NCBI GenBank assembly: GCA_934101865.1
Contig: CAKOSA010000011.1
Span: forward strand, 1-33,328
Reading direction: 5' to 3'
Origin: an uncultured Bacilli bacterium
GTDB taxonomy: Bacteria; Bacillota_I; Bacilli_A; RF39; UBA660
DNA length: 33,328 bases
The position numbers were made by a program, and so were the translations under genes. The notes beneath the pieces are model-generated. The model saw only the letters and a list, made by a program, of their open reading frames with translations. It was not told where the DNA came from and did not search any database. Shown one piece after another: positions 15,924 through 24,504 of this stretch. Positions within the stretch are counted from its first letter, which is position 1. Every line of letters begins with the position of its first letter.

Positions 15924-16934
15924 TTATTTTCCTAATATTCTTCCTCTTTCAAATATTTTTTGACAGGCTTCATCGTAAGAGAATAAGTCATATAGTTTTA
16001 GATATTGTTTTAAGAAGTTTATTTTATCTAAATTATTATCAAATACAAGGTCAACTAATTCGAGGACTTGGTCTATATAAAGTTTATTGTAATCGTGATA
16101 TGTAAATATTTGACCTTTATTGATATTATCTCTTCTTAGAACTTTATCTTTATCAAAATGGCCTTTTTTACAAAGTATCATAAATTTTACAAAGAAATTG
16201 ACGTTGTTTTGCCACGTTATTTCATCGAGAGTACCATTGGGGCATCTAAATTCTATGGTATTACCGGTTTTACGAGAATTGTGATAACTCATATTTTTAA
16301 GGTTGACGGCATTTAGTTTTCGACCTTTGTAGCCTCTAATAACATCTTCGATAGCAAAGTTTTTATCATAATATTTTAAGTAAGTGGTCATAAATTCGGA
16401 ATTCATTCTTCTAGCAAATTTCATTATATTGTAGCGGGGGCCTTTATCCATATTGTAAGAAAACTTAAATATTATGTTTTCATATACCGACCAGAGTAAC
16501 ATTAAATTGAGAATACCGGTGGTATCTTTGCCTAAGAGATGGGCTCCAACGTGAATATGAGCACCGCAATCTTCGGTACATCTAGTATTTTCTTTTAGGT
16601 ACTCGCATAGTCTTTTTAATTCCTGCCATATTTCTTTTTTATCAGTACATATACTGCTTGTTACTTCATAACCATTTGACATAGAGAGTTCCGTTTTAAA
16701 AGGCCATTTACTTCCCATTTTAGAGTATATATGGTGTTTTATTTCTTCGGGATTTGGGGTTTCAAATTCTAGTTCCATCCCAAATGTAGCACTTCGAGGA
16801 AAATGTAATGTTTCTCTATATTGGGGCTGATATGTATAAAGTAGTTTTAATAATTCTAATAAATCTGATGTTTTAATATTATATAATGAATCGTTATCGT
16901 TTGGATATATATAATTCCATATTTCTTTTTCCAT
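15924..16934 (-). CDS. Amidoligase-like protein (carboxylate-amine ligase fold)
   Basis: Residues GMELEFE (52-58), GAHIHVG (124-130) and TIEFRCPNGTL (226-236) match the three signature strands of the amidoligase family (related to glutamate-cysteine ligase and glutamine synthetase): acidic metal-binding residues, the HxH of the second strand, and the E-x-R strand. Such enzymes use ATP to join a carboxylate to an amine, often on peptides or modified cell-wall or nucleotide-linked substrates, and are frequent in phage and accessory loci. The substrate is unknown here. It has a near-consensus promoter and a GGAGG ribosome site. It sits directly upstream of the sigma-like/ClpX-like operon, separated by a repeat element and a second promoter. 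Confidence 0.8.
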   Translation of the reverse strand: MEKEIWNYIYPNDNDSLYNIKTSDLLELLKLLYTYQPQYRETLHFPRSATFGMELEFETPNPEEIKHHIYSKMGSKWPFKTELSMSNGYEVTSSICTDKKEIWQELKRLCEYLKENTRCTEDCGAHIHVGAHLLGKDTTGILNLMLLWSVYENIIFKFSYNMDKGPRYNIMKFARRMNSEFMTTYLKYYDKNFAIEDVIRGYKGRKLNAVNLKNMSYHNSRKTGNTIEFRCPNGTLDEITWQNNVNFFVKFMILCKKGHFDKDKVLRRDNINKGQIFTYHDYNKLYIDQVLELVDLVFDNNLDKINFLKQYLKLYDLFSYDEACQKIFERGRILGK

Positions 16935-16956
16935 AGTTTTCCTCCATTTTCCTTAT

Positions 16957-16984
16957 ATTATAACGTTTTTTCAAAAATTGTCAA
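16957..16984 (-). promoter_or_regulatory. Promoter of the amidoligase-like gene
   Basis: Perfect TTGACA (16979-16984) and TATAAT (16957-16962) with a 16-base spacer, starting soon after the terminator of the upstream unit. Confidence 0.92.
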
Positions 16985-16995
16985 CTTACAGAAAT

Positions 16996-17047
16996 TAAAA
17001 AATAGAGAATTTTTATATGCAGTTTTAGCATTTTTGTTCTCTATTTT
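16996..17047 (-). terminator. Terminator of the ligA-eno-cse60 unit
   Basis: A long hairpin: an 11-bp outer stem AAAATAGAGAA/TTCTCTATTTT (16999-17009 with 17037-17047), an inner stem with GC pairs (ATGC/GCAT), then a T-run on the minus strand. Confidence 0.85.
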
Positions 17048-17067
17048 AGGGATTTTTTAATAAATTT

Positions 17068-17247
17068 TTATTTATTTTCTTGGTATAAAATTAAAGAAGA
17101 GAAGCAATAGATTTGTTCTTCACGATAAACGCTATTACTAACAGCGTATCTGATTTCTATAATTTCTATGTCTTTCTCTTTAATGAATTTATTTATTTCT
17201 TCTTCTAAGTCTTTCTCGTGAGATTCATCAAATACTTTAACTTTCAT
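17068..17247 (-). CDS. Cse60-like small protein
   Basis: A 59-aa reading frame, too short for ordinary gene callers with a 60-residue limit. It begins MKVKVFDESHEKDLEEEIN and ends in SSLILYQ, matching the layout of the Cse60 family: a beta strand, an acidic helix, then two strands. In Bacillus, cse60 is a sporulation-phase gene of unknown function. The start is supported by GGTGAT four bases upstream, and it sits between enolase and a strong terminator, so it is the last gene of the ligA-eno unit. The match is from memory of the family, not from a search. Confidence 0.75.
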   Translation of the reverse strand: MKVKVFDESHEKDLEEEINKFIKEKDIEIIEIRYAVSNSVYREEQIYCFSSLILYQENK

Positions 17248-17279
17248 ATAATCACCACGTATAGCGTAACACTATCATT

Positions 17280-18512
17280 TTATTTTTTTTGTCGAATTTG
17301 GTTATTGATATAGCTTAATCTATTATATTTACAGATTCGTTCACCTCTTGATATACTTCCGGTTTTAATGAAACCTAGATCAAGACCTACGGCAAGGTCG
17401 GCAATGGATGTATCAGTTGTTTCACCACTTCGATGGGATATTATGGTTTTATATCCGCATTTTTTGGCTCTTTTTATAGTGCTAAGGGTTTCCGTTATGG
17501 TGCCTATTTGGTTAGGTTTTATAAGGATGGCATTACACATACCCATATCTATTCCTTTATTTAATAGATTGATATTGGTTACGAATAAATCGTCTCCGAC
17601 TAGCATTACTTTATCGCCAAGGGCTTTGGTTAGTTTAACAAACCCGTTATAATCGTCTTCACTTAGAGCGTCTTCGATACTGATAATTGGGTATTTTGTT
17701 ATTAGTTCTTGGAAATAATCTATCATTTCATCGCTTGTATACTCTTTATTATCAAAGTAGTATTTGCCGTTTTGGTAAAATTCACTAGCGGCAACATCAA
17801 GGGCTAAATAGACATCTTTTCCGGCTTTATAACCGGCTTTGGTAATACTATCCATAATTAAATCAAGAGCTTTGTGGTTGCTTTCGATATCGGGAGCAAA
17901 TCCTCCTTCATCCCCTACCCCACAAGATAGGCCTTTTTCTTTGAGAGTTTCTTTTAATTTATGGAATATTTCGCTGGCCATTTGGATATTGTCTTGATAA
18001 TTTTCTTTGAAGGGAACAATCATAAATTCTTGGAAATCTAGTTTATTATCAGCGTGGGCTCCTCCGTTTAGAATATTCATCATACATTTGGGAAGGGTTT
18101 CTCCTTTGCCGACATATTCGTATAATTCGAGGTTTTTACTTTTACTACTTGCCCGTAGGGCCACCAGACTGACACCTAAAATGGCGTTGGCTCCAAGATT
18201 ACTTTTATCGCTTGTTCCGTCTAAGTAATTTAGTTTGTTATCGATTAGTTCTTGATTGTCGGCATCCATACCGATAATGTTGTCCTTAATAATGGTATTT
18301 ATGTTATTTACGGCTTTTAGGACGCCTTTGCCGTTATATCTTTTTTTATCGCCATCTCTTAATTCGAGGGCTTCTCTTTTTCCAGTTGATGCTCCACTTG
18401 GAACACCGGCTTTTTCTCTGGTTCCGTCTTCTAATTCTATTTCAACCATAATGGTTGGATTACCTCTGGAATCTAGGATTTCATATCCTTTTATATCTTT
18501 TATTTTACTCAT
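17280..18512 (-). CDS. eno: Enolase
   Basis: Interconverts 2-phosphoglycerate and phosphoenolpyruvate in glycolysis. The active-site stretches are all visible: SRGNPTI, GANAILGVSL, GGAHADNKLDFQEFM, the metal ligands in SIEDALSEDD and VGDDLFVTN, the catalytic Lys in LIKPNQIGT, and SHRSGETTDT. Length 410 aa is a little under the usual 420-435. A GTG three codons upstream is in frame, but the AAAGGTGAT ribosome site fits the ATG at 18512. It lies 25 bases after ligA with no terminator between them, an unusual pairing since enolase usually ends the gap-pgk-tpi-pgm operon. Confidence 0.98.
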   Translation of the reverse strand: MSKIKDIKGYEILDSRGNPTIMVEIELEDGTREKAGVPSGASTGKREALELRDGDKKRYNGKGVLKAVNNINTIIKDNIIGMDADNQELIDNKLNYLDGTSDKSNLGANAILGVSLVALRASSKSKNLELYEYVGKGETLPKCMMNILNGGAHADNKLDFQEFMIVPFKENYQDNIQMASEIFHKLKETLKEKGLSCGVGDEGGFAPDIESNHKALDLIMDSITKAGYKAGKDVYLALDVAASEFYQNGKYYFDNKEYTSDEMIDYFQELITKYPIISIEDALSEDDYNGFVKLTKALGDKVMLVGDDLFVTNINLLNKGIDMGMCNAILIKPNQIGTITETLSTIKRAKKCGYKTIISHRSGETTDTSIADLAVGLDLGFIKTGSISRGERICKYNRLSYINNQIRQKK

Positions 18513-18536
18513 TATAATCACCTTTCTTATTCTTTT

Positions 18537-20516
18537 TTATTTGTTTATTTTTTCGAGAAATTCTTCTTCACTCCATACTGTAATACCGAGTTCGTGGGCT
18601 TTGGTGTATTTACTTCCAGGGTTATCGCCTACTATTACAACGTCTGTTTTGGTACTAACACTTCCCGAAGTACTTCCGCCAAGGCCCTCAATAATTTTAC
18701 TAGCTTCATCCCTAGTTATTTTATTTAAGCTACCGGTTAGGACAAATTTTTTGCCTAAAAATTCTTCCTTAGTAGTTGATGTTTCTTCTAAGTAATTCAT
18801 ATTTAGACCGAGTTGTTTTAATTTATCGATTAGTTCTTTGTTTTCCTTGAAATATGTATAGACACTTTCGGCAATGATGGGTCCTATGTCTTTTACTTTG
18901 GTTAGTTCTTCAATACTGCTACTTATTATGTTATCTATATTTTTATATTGTTTACTTAGTATTTTGGCTGTTTTGCTTCCAACCTGTCTTATTCCAAGAC
19001 CGAATAGTAGTTTATCGAGGGAATTTGTTTTACTTATTTCAATGGAAGTTAAGAGATTATTTATCTTTTTATCGCCATAGCCTTCGAGGAGTTTTAGTTC
19101 TTCTTCGTGGTTTTTGAGGGTATAGATGTCGGGAATATTTTTGACAAAGCCTTCGTTGTAAACTTCTTCAATAATGGCATCTCCTAGTCCGTCGATGTTC
19201 ATAGCGTCGCGCGATGCGAAGTGAATAATGGTCTCTATTTCTTTACGAGGGCATTGTTCATTTACACAGTAATAGGCTGCATCTTTTTTTACTAACTTTT
19301 CAGAACATATTGGACATTTATCAGTCATAATGAATTTTTTTTCAGTGCCGTCTCTTCTTTCTAAGACTACTCTTTCTACCCTAGGTATGACGTCGCCAGC
19401 TTTAACGATGACAACTGTATCTCCTATTCTTATGTCTTTGGCTAATACATAATCTTCGTTATGGAGAGTAGCTCTTGAAACGAGGGAGCCCATAACCATA
19501 ACGGGTTCCAGAACGGCATTGGGAGTTACCATACCGGTTCGGCCGACAGTGAAGATTATGTCTTTTAGTTTTGTATATATTTCTTCGGCGGGAAATTTAT
19601 AGGCTGTTGCCCATTTGGGGTATCTGGCTGTATAGCCCATTTTTTTTTGGTCTTTGAGGTTGTTTAGTTTTATTACAACTCCGTCTATGTCGTAGGGAAG
19701 TGTCTTTCTTAGTTCGCCGGCTTTTTGGGTATAGTTAATAATTCCGGTGGCTCCCTCTACTATTTTGTTGTGTTTATAGTTGGTTTTAAAACCTAGGTCC
19801 CTCATAAAATTTAGGGCATCACTATGTTTATTTAATCCATAGTCTTCGGGATTTGGCAAGTGGTAGATGAGGGCATCGAGGCCACGGGAAGCGGCAACGG
19901 AACTATCTAACTGACGAATGGTTCCAGCAGCGAGGTTACGACAGTTTTTAAATGGTTCTAAGCCTTGATTTAGTCTTTCTTTATTTACTTTATTAAAGTT
20001 ATCTTTACTTATAAAGATTTCTCCTCTTACTTCTATATCTATATTTTTGTTTATTTTAAGGGGGATGCTTTTTATGGTCTTTACGTTATGAGTTATGTCT
20101 TCGCCGACTGTTCCGTCACCTCGCGTAGCGCCACTTACTAAAATTCCGTTTTTGTAAATTAGACTAACGGAGAGGCCGTCTATTTTTAGTTCACACACGT
20201 ACTCGGGGGTTATGCCTTCGTTTTTTATGCGGTTGTCAAAGGTTTGAATTTCTTCGTCGTTAAAGACGTTGCTGAGGCTAAGCATTGGTTTGTCGTGATA
20301 GACTTTTTTGAAGGTATCTATTACTTCACCGCCTATTTTTTGGGTTGGGGAATCGGTGCGGATATATTCGGGGTGTTTTTCTTCGAGATTATAGAGTTCA
20401 CGTAAATAGCTATCGTACTCATTATCGCTTATGGTGGGGTTATCTAATACGTGATAATTGTAATTGGCTTTATTTATTATATCTACTAGGTAATTTATTC
20501 TTTCTTTATCGTTCAT
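18537..20516 (-). CDS. ligA: NAD+-dependent DNA ligase LigA
   Basis: Seals nicks in replication and repair using NAD+. The adenylated lysine is K111 in KIDG, with the Ia domain before it (RINYLVDIINKANYNYH). GATRGDGTVGEDIT, the OB fold, a four-cysteine zinc finger (CPIC and CVNEQCP), helix-hairpin-helix motifs and a C-terminal BRCT domain (FVLTGSLNKITRDEA, WSEEEFL) follow in the standard order. Length 659 aa is typical. A GTG three codons upstream is in frame; the ATG at 20516 has the better spacing to GAGAG. It is not next to pcrA, its usual neighbour, but leads a unit with eno. Confidence 0.98.
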   Translation of the reverse strand: MNDKERINYLVDIINKANYNYHVLDNPTISDNEYDSYLRELYNLEEKHPEYIRTDSPTQKIGGEVIDTFKKVYHDKPMLSLSNVFNDEEIQTFDNRIKNEGITPEYVCELKIDGLSVSLIYKNGILVSGATRGDGTVGEDITHNVKTIKSIPLKINKNIDIEVRGEIFISKDNFNKVNKERLNQGLEPFKNCRNLAAGTIRQLDSSVAASRGLDALIYHLPNPEDYGLNKHSDALNFMRDLGFKTNYKHNKIVEGATGIINYTQKAGELRKTLPYDIDGVVIKLNNLKDQKKMGYTARYPKWATAYKFPAEEIYTKLKDIIFTVGRTGMVTPNAVLEPVMVMGSLVSRATLHNEDYVLAKDIRIGDTVVIVKAGDVIPRVERVVLERRDGTEKKFIMTDKCPICSEKLVKKDAAYYCVNEQCPRKEIETIIHFASRDAMNIDGLGDAIIEEVYNEGFVKNIPDIYTLKNHEEELKLLEGYGDKKINNLLTSIEISKTNSLDKLLFGLGIRQVGSKTAKILSKQYKNIDNIISSSIEELTKVKDIGPIIAESVYTYFKENKELIDKLKQLGLNMNYLEETSTTKEEFLGKKFVLTGSLNKITRDEASKIIEGLGGSTSGSVSTKTDVVIVGDNPGSKYTKAHELGITVWSEEEFLEKINK

Positions 20517-20535
20517 ATCAATCACTCTCTTAGTT

Positions 20536-20566
20536 ATTATATCAAAAAAAAGGAAATAAATGTTAA
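20536..20566 (-). promoter_or_regulatory. Promoter of ligA-eno-cse60
   Basis: Extended -10 TGATATAAT (TATAAT at 20536-20541). The best -35 is TTAACA (20561-20566) at a long 19-base spacing. Confidence 0.6.
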
Positions 20567-20586
20567 AATTAATTAAAAGTAAACGA

Positions 20587-20611
20587 AAAAAGTAGAAATT
20601 TATCCTACTTT
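20587..20611 (-). terminator. Terminator of the metallophosphoesterase gene
   Basis: AAAGTAG/CTACTTT stem (20605-20611 with 20589-20595), 9-base loop and T-run. The first arm contains the stop codon. Confidence 0.8.
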
Positions 20612-21513
20612 ACATATCTTATTTTCTTTTTGGGAGTTAGTTTATCTTTGTCGCTGGTTACGTCTATGACATCAAAACTGCTTGGGTAAAGGAAATTTAG
20701 TTTGCTTATTGGTCCGTTACAATTTGATAATTTTGTTATTCCTCCACTTATAATGAGTTCAGCGTCATAAAATTGTTTAGTTCCTCGGGCGAGTTTAGGA
20801 AATGGGTTGCCGTCGGGAGCAATGAGGCCCCAGTTTCCGGGCATTATATCACATAGTATACTTGGTAACATTCCGTCGTGAGTGTGACCACTTAGTACTA
20901 AGTCATAGTTTAAAAATAAATGTCTTATTTCCTTGTTTGTTACATATATTGGTGAGTGAACTAAGTTTACATTTAATCTGCTACTATCTACGTTGACAAT
21001 ATCTCTTAATCTTGATAGGTCTTTTTTCATAATATTTTGGCTTTCTTCATTTTTGCTATAATAATAATTAAATGGTAGTGTGTAACCGCTAATTAGGAGA
21101 TCATCATCTTGATATGAGGTGTTATGAAGGACATTAACGTTGTTTATATTATTTAGTTCTCCCCAAAAGTTCTCATTAAAATAGTATTTGAACTGACTTT
21201 TTTTATTATCTAAATGGGTTATATCGTGATTACCTATCCCGATCATAACGGGAGCAATGTCTCCTAATATTTCCATAAAATTTATTAGTTTATCGGCTTT
21301 TTTGAGGGGACATATTTCATCAACATTATCTATTAAATCACCACTTATACATATATAATCGGGTCTTTCTTCGGCTATTTTTTTGGCTAATTTTAGAAGT
21401 TTTATTTCATCCATATCGCTATAATAGTGTAAATCACTAAATAAAATTATTTTTTTATCATTTTTCATTTTAGAACTATAAAAACTGTGTTCTACTTTTC
21501 TAATTCTTTCCAT
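20605..21513 (-). CDS. Calcineurin-like metallophosphoesterase
   Basis: All five metal-binding blocks of the family are present: DLH at 27-29, GD at 58-59, GNHD at 94-97, the His in VHSP near 186 and GHTH at 209-212. The family contains phosphodiesterases and phosphatases with very diverse substrates; similar bacterial proteins include YkuE/YaeI-like phosphodiesterases and UDP-diacylglucosamine-type hydrolases. Unlike YkuE it has no N-terminal signal or membrane segment, so it is probably cytoplasmic. Monocistronic, with its own promoter, a CCGGAGG ribosome site and a terminator. Confidence 0.88.
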   Translation of the reverse strand: MERIRKVEHSFYSSKMKNDKKIILFSDLHYYSDMDEIKLLKLAKKIAEERPDYICISGDLIDNVDEICPLKKADKLINFMEILGDIAPVMIGIGNHDITHLDNKKSQFKYYFNENFWGELNNINNVNVLHNTSYQDDDLLISGYTLPFNYYYSKNEESQNIMKKDLSRLRDIVNVDSSRLNVNLVHSPIYVTNKEIRHLFLNYDLVLSGHTHDGMLPSILCDIMPGNWGLIAPDGNPFPKLARGTKQFYDAELIISGGITKLSNCNGPISKLNFLYPSSFDVIDVTSDKDKLTPKKKIRYVK

Positions 21514-21534
21514 TTTATCCTCCGGTAATACAGT

Positions 21535-21562
21535 ATTATACCACTTTTTTTATTTAATGCAA
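21535..21562 (-). promoter_or_regulatory. Promoter of the metallophosphoesterase gene
   Basis: TTGCAT (21557-21562) and TATAAT (21535-21540) with a 16-base spacer. Confidence 0.8.
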
Positions 21563-21571
21563 GTATTTTAT

Positions 21572-21601
21572 GGAAAAAGAAAAGAAGCGAACTTGCTTCT
21601 T
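21572..21601 (-). terminator. Terminator of the thioredoxin-like gene
   Basis: AAGAAGC/GCTTCTT stem (21595-21601 with 21582-21588), 6-base loop, then TTCTTTTTCC. Confidence 0.85.
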
Positions 21602-21620
21602 AGTTTGTATCTTATATTAT

Positions 21621-21884
21621 CTAGGCCTCCTTCATTGCTCTAATAATGTTCCTTAATTCTCTATCTGAGGGAACATTTCCACTAGATACTACGACGTTAT
21701 CAATAATTAGTGTAGGTATTACTTTAACGTTATATTTTTCTTTATACGTACTATCAATTTTATCTATAAGAAGAGGATATTCTAATTGCTTTTGCAATTT
21801 GTTTATATTTTTTATTATTTTAATACCATTACTAGTATCCGCACCAATTAATTTCATTTTTATTTTATCACTTATACTAATCAT
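21621..21884 (-). CDS. Small thioredoxin-fold protein without redox cysteines
   Basis: From residue 10 on it follows the small thioredoxin_3 layout: strand MKLIGAD, helix, strand, then the cis-proline strand VIPTLIIDN and VVVSSGNVPSDREL, the typical ending of these proteins. Where relatives have a CxxC motif in the first loop (GTGCAKC), this one reads GADTSNG, and the whole protein has no cysteine, so it cannot do dithiol exchange. The start is uncertain: AAGGAG abuts the ATG at 21884 with no spacing, and the next in-frame ATG (21857) begins exactly at the fold but is rather far from the ribosome site. Flanked by terminators, it is a single-gene unit. Confidence 0.75.
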   Translation of the reverse strand: MISISDKIKMKLIGADTSNGIKIIKNINKLQKQLEYPLLIDKIDSTYKEKYNVKVIPTLIIDNVVVSSGNVPSDRELRNIIRAMKEA

Positions 21885-21940
21885 CTCCTTTCTGTATTAA
21901 TAATAACATCTTGATATGATAGAAATGTGTAGAAAAATAG

Positions 21941-21971
21941 AAAAAAGAATGAAAAATTATTTTTCATTCTT
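21941..21971 (-). terminator. Terminator of serS
   Basis: A 12-bp stem (21960-21971 with 21945-21956) around a 3-base loop that is the serS stop codon, followed by TTTTTTC. Confidence 0.9.
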
Positions 21972-23255
21972 GATAATTGGAACTATTTTTTCTTTTCCAC
22001 CCATATATTTTCTTAATACTTCTGGTATAGTGATTGAGCCATCTTCGTTATAGTTGTTTTCAAGAAGGGCAATTAGGGCTCTGGTACTAGCAAGTACGGT
22101 ATTATTAAGAGTGTGAGGGTAATAATTTCCGCTTTCCCCTTTTATTCTTATTCCTAATCTTCTTGCTTGAGCATCGCCTAGTGTAGAACAAGATCCTACT
22201 TCAAAGTATTTGTTTTGGCGAGGACTAAATGCTTCAACATCACAAGATTTTACTTTTAAATCGGCTAAGTCACCACTGCAACATTCGAGGGTTCTAACGG
22301 GAATATTCATATTTCTAAATATTTCCACGGTGTACTGCCACATTTTGTTATACCACTCCATAGATTGTTCGGGTTTACAGAGGACAATCATTTCTTGCTT
22401 TTCAAATTGGTGAACACGATAAATTCCTCTTTCTTCTATGCCGTGAGCTCCTACTTCTTTTCTAAAACAAGGTGAATATGAGGTCATTGTGATTGGTAAT
22501 TCTTTTTCTTTTATTATTTGGCCTTTGAATTTTCCTATCATTGAGTGTTCACTAGTTCCTATGAGATATAGGTCTTCACCTTCTATTTTATACATCATTG
22601 CATCCATTTCTTCAAAAGACATAACGCCTGTTACAACATCACTTCTAATCATAAATGGGGGTATGCAGTAAATAAAGTTTTTATCTATCATATAGTCCCT
22701 AGCATAAGATAGCATTGCACTACTTAGTCTGGCTGCGTCACCCATAAGATAGTAGAAACCGTTTCCACTTGTACGTCCTGAACTTACTTTATCTAAGCCA
22801 TTAAAGCTTTCTAAGATATCAGCGTGGTATGGTATTTCGTACTCAGGAATAATAGGTTCGCCAAATTTTTCTAGTTCGACATTGCAACTATCATCTGGTC
22901 CGATAGGAACACTATCATCTATGATATTTGGTATTTTCATCATCATTTCCTTAATGGTTTCACTAAGTGTCTCTTCGTCCTTTTCTAAGGTGCTTAATTG
23001 TTCATTTATGTTTTTGACTTCTTCTTTTTTCTTTTCGGCACTTTCTATATCTTTGTTACGCATATCTTGTCCAATGGCGTCAGATATTTTGTTTCTGTTC
23101 ATTCTAAGTTCATCGGCTGTGACTTTTATATCACGTAATTTTTTATCACTTGTTAGTATTTTATCTACAAGGGGGATTTTTTCTTCTTGATATTTCTTTT
23201 TTAAGTTAGTTATTACTTTTTCTTTGTCATTTCTAATTATATTTATATCTATCAT
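21957..23255 (-). CDS. serS: Seryl-tRNA synthetase
   Basis: Charges tRNA-Ser. The N-terminal 110 residues form the long antiparallel coiled coil that grips the tRNA variable arm (many E/K/L residues, e.g. KKKEEVKNINEQLSTLEKDE). The class II core follows with motif 2 (CFRKEVG...IYRVHQFEKQEM), the serine-binding region with GSCSTLGDAQARR, and motif 3 (NTVLASTRALIALLE). Length 432 aa is usual. The start codon overlaps the TGA stop of the pgsA-like gene (ATGA), so it is the last gene of a three-gene unit. No serine T-box is seen before this unit. Confidence 0.98.
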   Translation of the reverse strand: MIDINIIRNDKEKVITNLKKKYQEEKIPLVDKILTSDKKLRDIKVTADELRMNRNKISDAIGQDMRNKDIESAEKKKEEVKNINEQLSTLEKDEETLSETIKEMMMKIPNIIDDSVPIGPDDSCNVELEKFGEPIIPEYEIPYHADILESFNGLDKVSSGRTSGNGFYYLMGDAARLSSAMLSYARDYMIDKNFIYCIPPFMIRSDVVTGVMSFEEMDAMMYKIEGEDLYLIGTSEHSMIGKFKGQIIKEKELPITMTSYSPCFRKEVGAHGIEERGIYRVHQFEKQEMIVLCKPEQSMEWYNKMWQYTVEIFRNMNIPVRTLECCSGDLADLKVKSCDVEAFSPRQNKYFEVGSCSTLGDAQARRLGIRIKGESGNYYPHTLNNTVLASTRALIALLENNYNEDGSITIPEVLRKYMGGKEKIVPIIKNEK

Positions 23256-23800
23256 TTTTTTGTATTCCTTTCTAATTTCTTAACATCATTTATTAATTTA
23301 TCATCATATACTTTTATACATTTTATTTGTAAAATTAACGATATTATGAAGAGAATTATTAAAATATATTCTAAACTTTTATATAATGGAGCATAAACAC
23401 CCAGAATAAGAGTTGGAAATAATACTATGGTTTTTACTTTCCCTATTTTTTCAGTACAAGGATTAAGTCCTAGTTTATAACTTATTATATTGGTTGCTGC
23501 TATTCGTTCCTCTAAGAAAAGAGGTATAATCATAAAGATGTTTCCCATAATAACCGAGGATACTACTAGGGAAAGAGCGAAGAGCTTATCGCTAAGCCCG
23601 TCTAGTTTTTTACCGAAATCACTATAAGCATTTAGTTTTCTTGCTAAAAAGCCGTCAATGGCATCACTTATTCCACCTATTAAATAGAATATAAGTGATA
23701 ATAAATATTCATTATAAAGGAGGCTGAGGGGTGCAAGTACGGCCATAATTAATCTTATTGTTGTTACTATATTAGGAATATTTTTTATAACTTTTTTCAT
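23252..23800 (-). CDS. CDP-alcohol phosphatidyltransferase, PgsA-like
   Basis: A 182-aa integral membrane enzyme with the complete CDP-alcohol transferase motif: D46, D49-G50, A53-R54, G63, D67 and D71. It probably makes phosphatidylglycerophosphate from CDP-diacylglycerol and glycerol-3-phosphate (PgsA), the first step to anionic phospholipids; cardiolipin-type or other head-group enzymes share this motif. About four to five hydrophobic segments flank the motif. AAGGAGG precedes the ATG. It ends in TGA immediately followed by TAG and overlapping the serS ATG, the only TGA stop found in the window. Confidence 0.88.
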   Translation of the reverse strand: MKKVIKNIPNIVTTIRLIMAVLAPLSLLYNEYLLSLIFYLIGGISDAIDGFLARKLNAYSDFGKKLDGLSDKLFALSLVVSSVIMGNIFMIIPLFLEERIAATNIISYKLGLNPCTEKIGKVKTIVLFPTLILGVYAPLYKSLEYILIILFIISLILQIKCIKVYDDKLINDVKKLERNTKK

Positions 23801-23840
23801 TTTAAGTACCTCCTTAATATATAATATATGATAACATCTT

Positions 23841-24482
23841 TTACATAAAAAGTGTAGTTTTCTTTTTTAGTTTTTCAAAAGTTAATCCTGACTTTCGATT
23901 TTTCGAGGAAAAAACTAGTTTCTTTTTTGGTTGAGACCGTTTTTTGGATAATTCTTGTTCATCAAAGATTTCGTGAATTGTGGACCAGTATTCTTTTTTT
24001 AAGTCTTCGTTCATTTCTTCGTAGATAATGCTACGAGCTCTCATATTTAAAAAGCATATATCGGATCCTTCTAATTTGACAAATCGCATATAATTTATGA
24101 TGTCATCATATTTGGGAGCAGTCATAACTTTGGTGCTTATTAAATGGATATCGGCTCGATCGATATCTCTGGCGAACATAAGCATTATTTCATAATCTGC
24201 ACTATTTATTATACAGTTTTCTAATTTTAGTATATGTTCCTTAGTCAGATTTTTGACATCTCTTGCGAAATAGTATACGTAGAGGGGATTGTTTGCTTTA
24301 ATGATGCCGTTAGTTAGATTTGTTCTATCGGTTCCAAGTACATTACAGGCAAATTTGTATATGTATTTGGCGTTATGGGTAGCGATTATCTGTTTTTCGA
24401 GAGCAAGTGTTTGTTCATAATTTTCCTCTTCAAGGGCTTTGATATAAATGGATACTGCTGCGGTTTTGTTAATTTTTACCAT
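23841..24482 (-). CDS. Unknown protein with about four 29-residue helical repeats
   Basis: I do not recognise this protein by name. Residues 26-141 contain about four repeats of 28-30 residues. The consensus is roughly LexxIIxaxxxxYiYxFArDVxxxd: YIYKFACNV, YVYYFARDV, IMLMFARDI, IINYMRFVK. These probably stack as paired helices in a solenoid for protein binding. The tail (from about 170) is basic and disordered-looking. An upstream ATG at 24533 overlaps the -35 box and would lie before the transcription start, so the start is the ATG at 24482, which has GGTGAT before it. It leads the unit with the pgsA-like gene and serS. Confidence 0.75.
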   Translation of the reverse strand: MVKINKTAAVSIYIKALEEENYEQTLALEKQIIATHNAKYIYKFACNVLGTDRTNLTNGIIKANNPLYVYYFARDVKNLTKEHILKLENCIINSADYEIMLMFARDIDRADIHLISTKVMTAPKYDDIINYMRFVKLEGSDICFLNMRARSIIYEEMNEDLKKEYWSTIHEIFDEQELSKKRSQPKKKLVFSSKNRKSGLTFEKLKKKTTLFM

Positions 24483-24504
24483 ATTATCACCAACTTTTAT
24501 CCTT

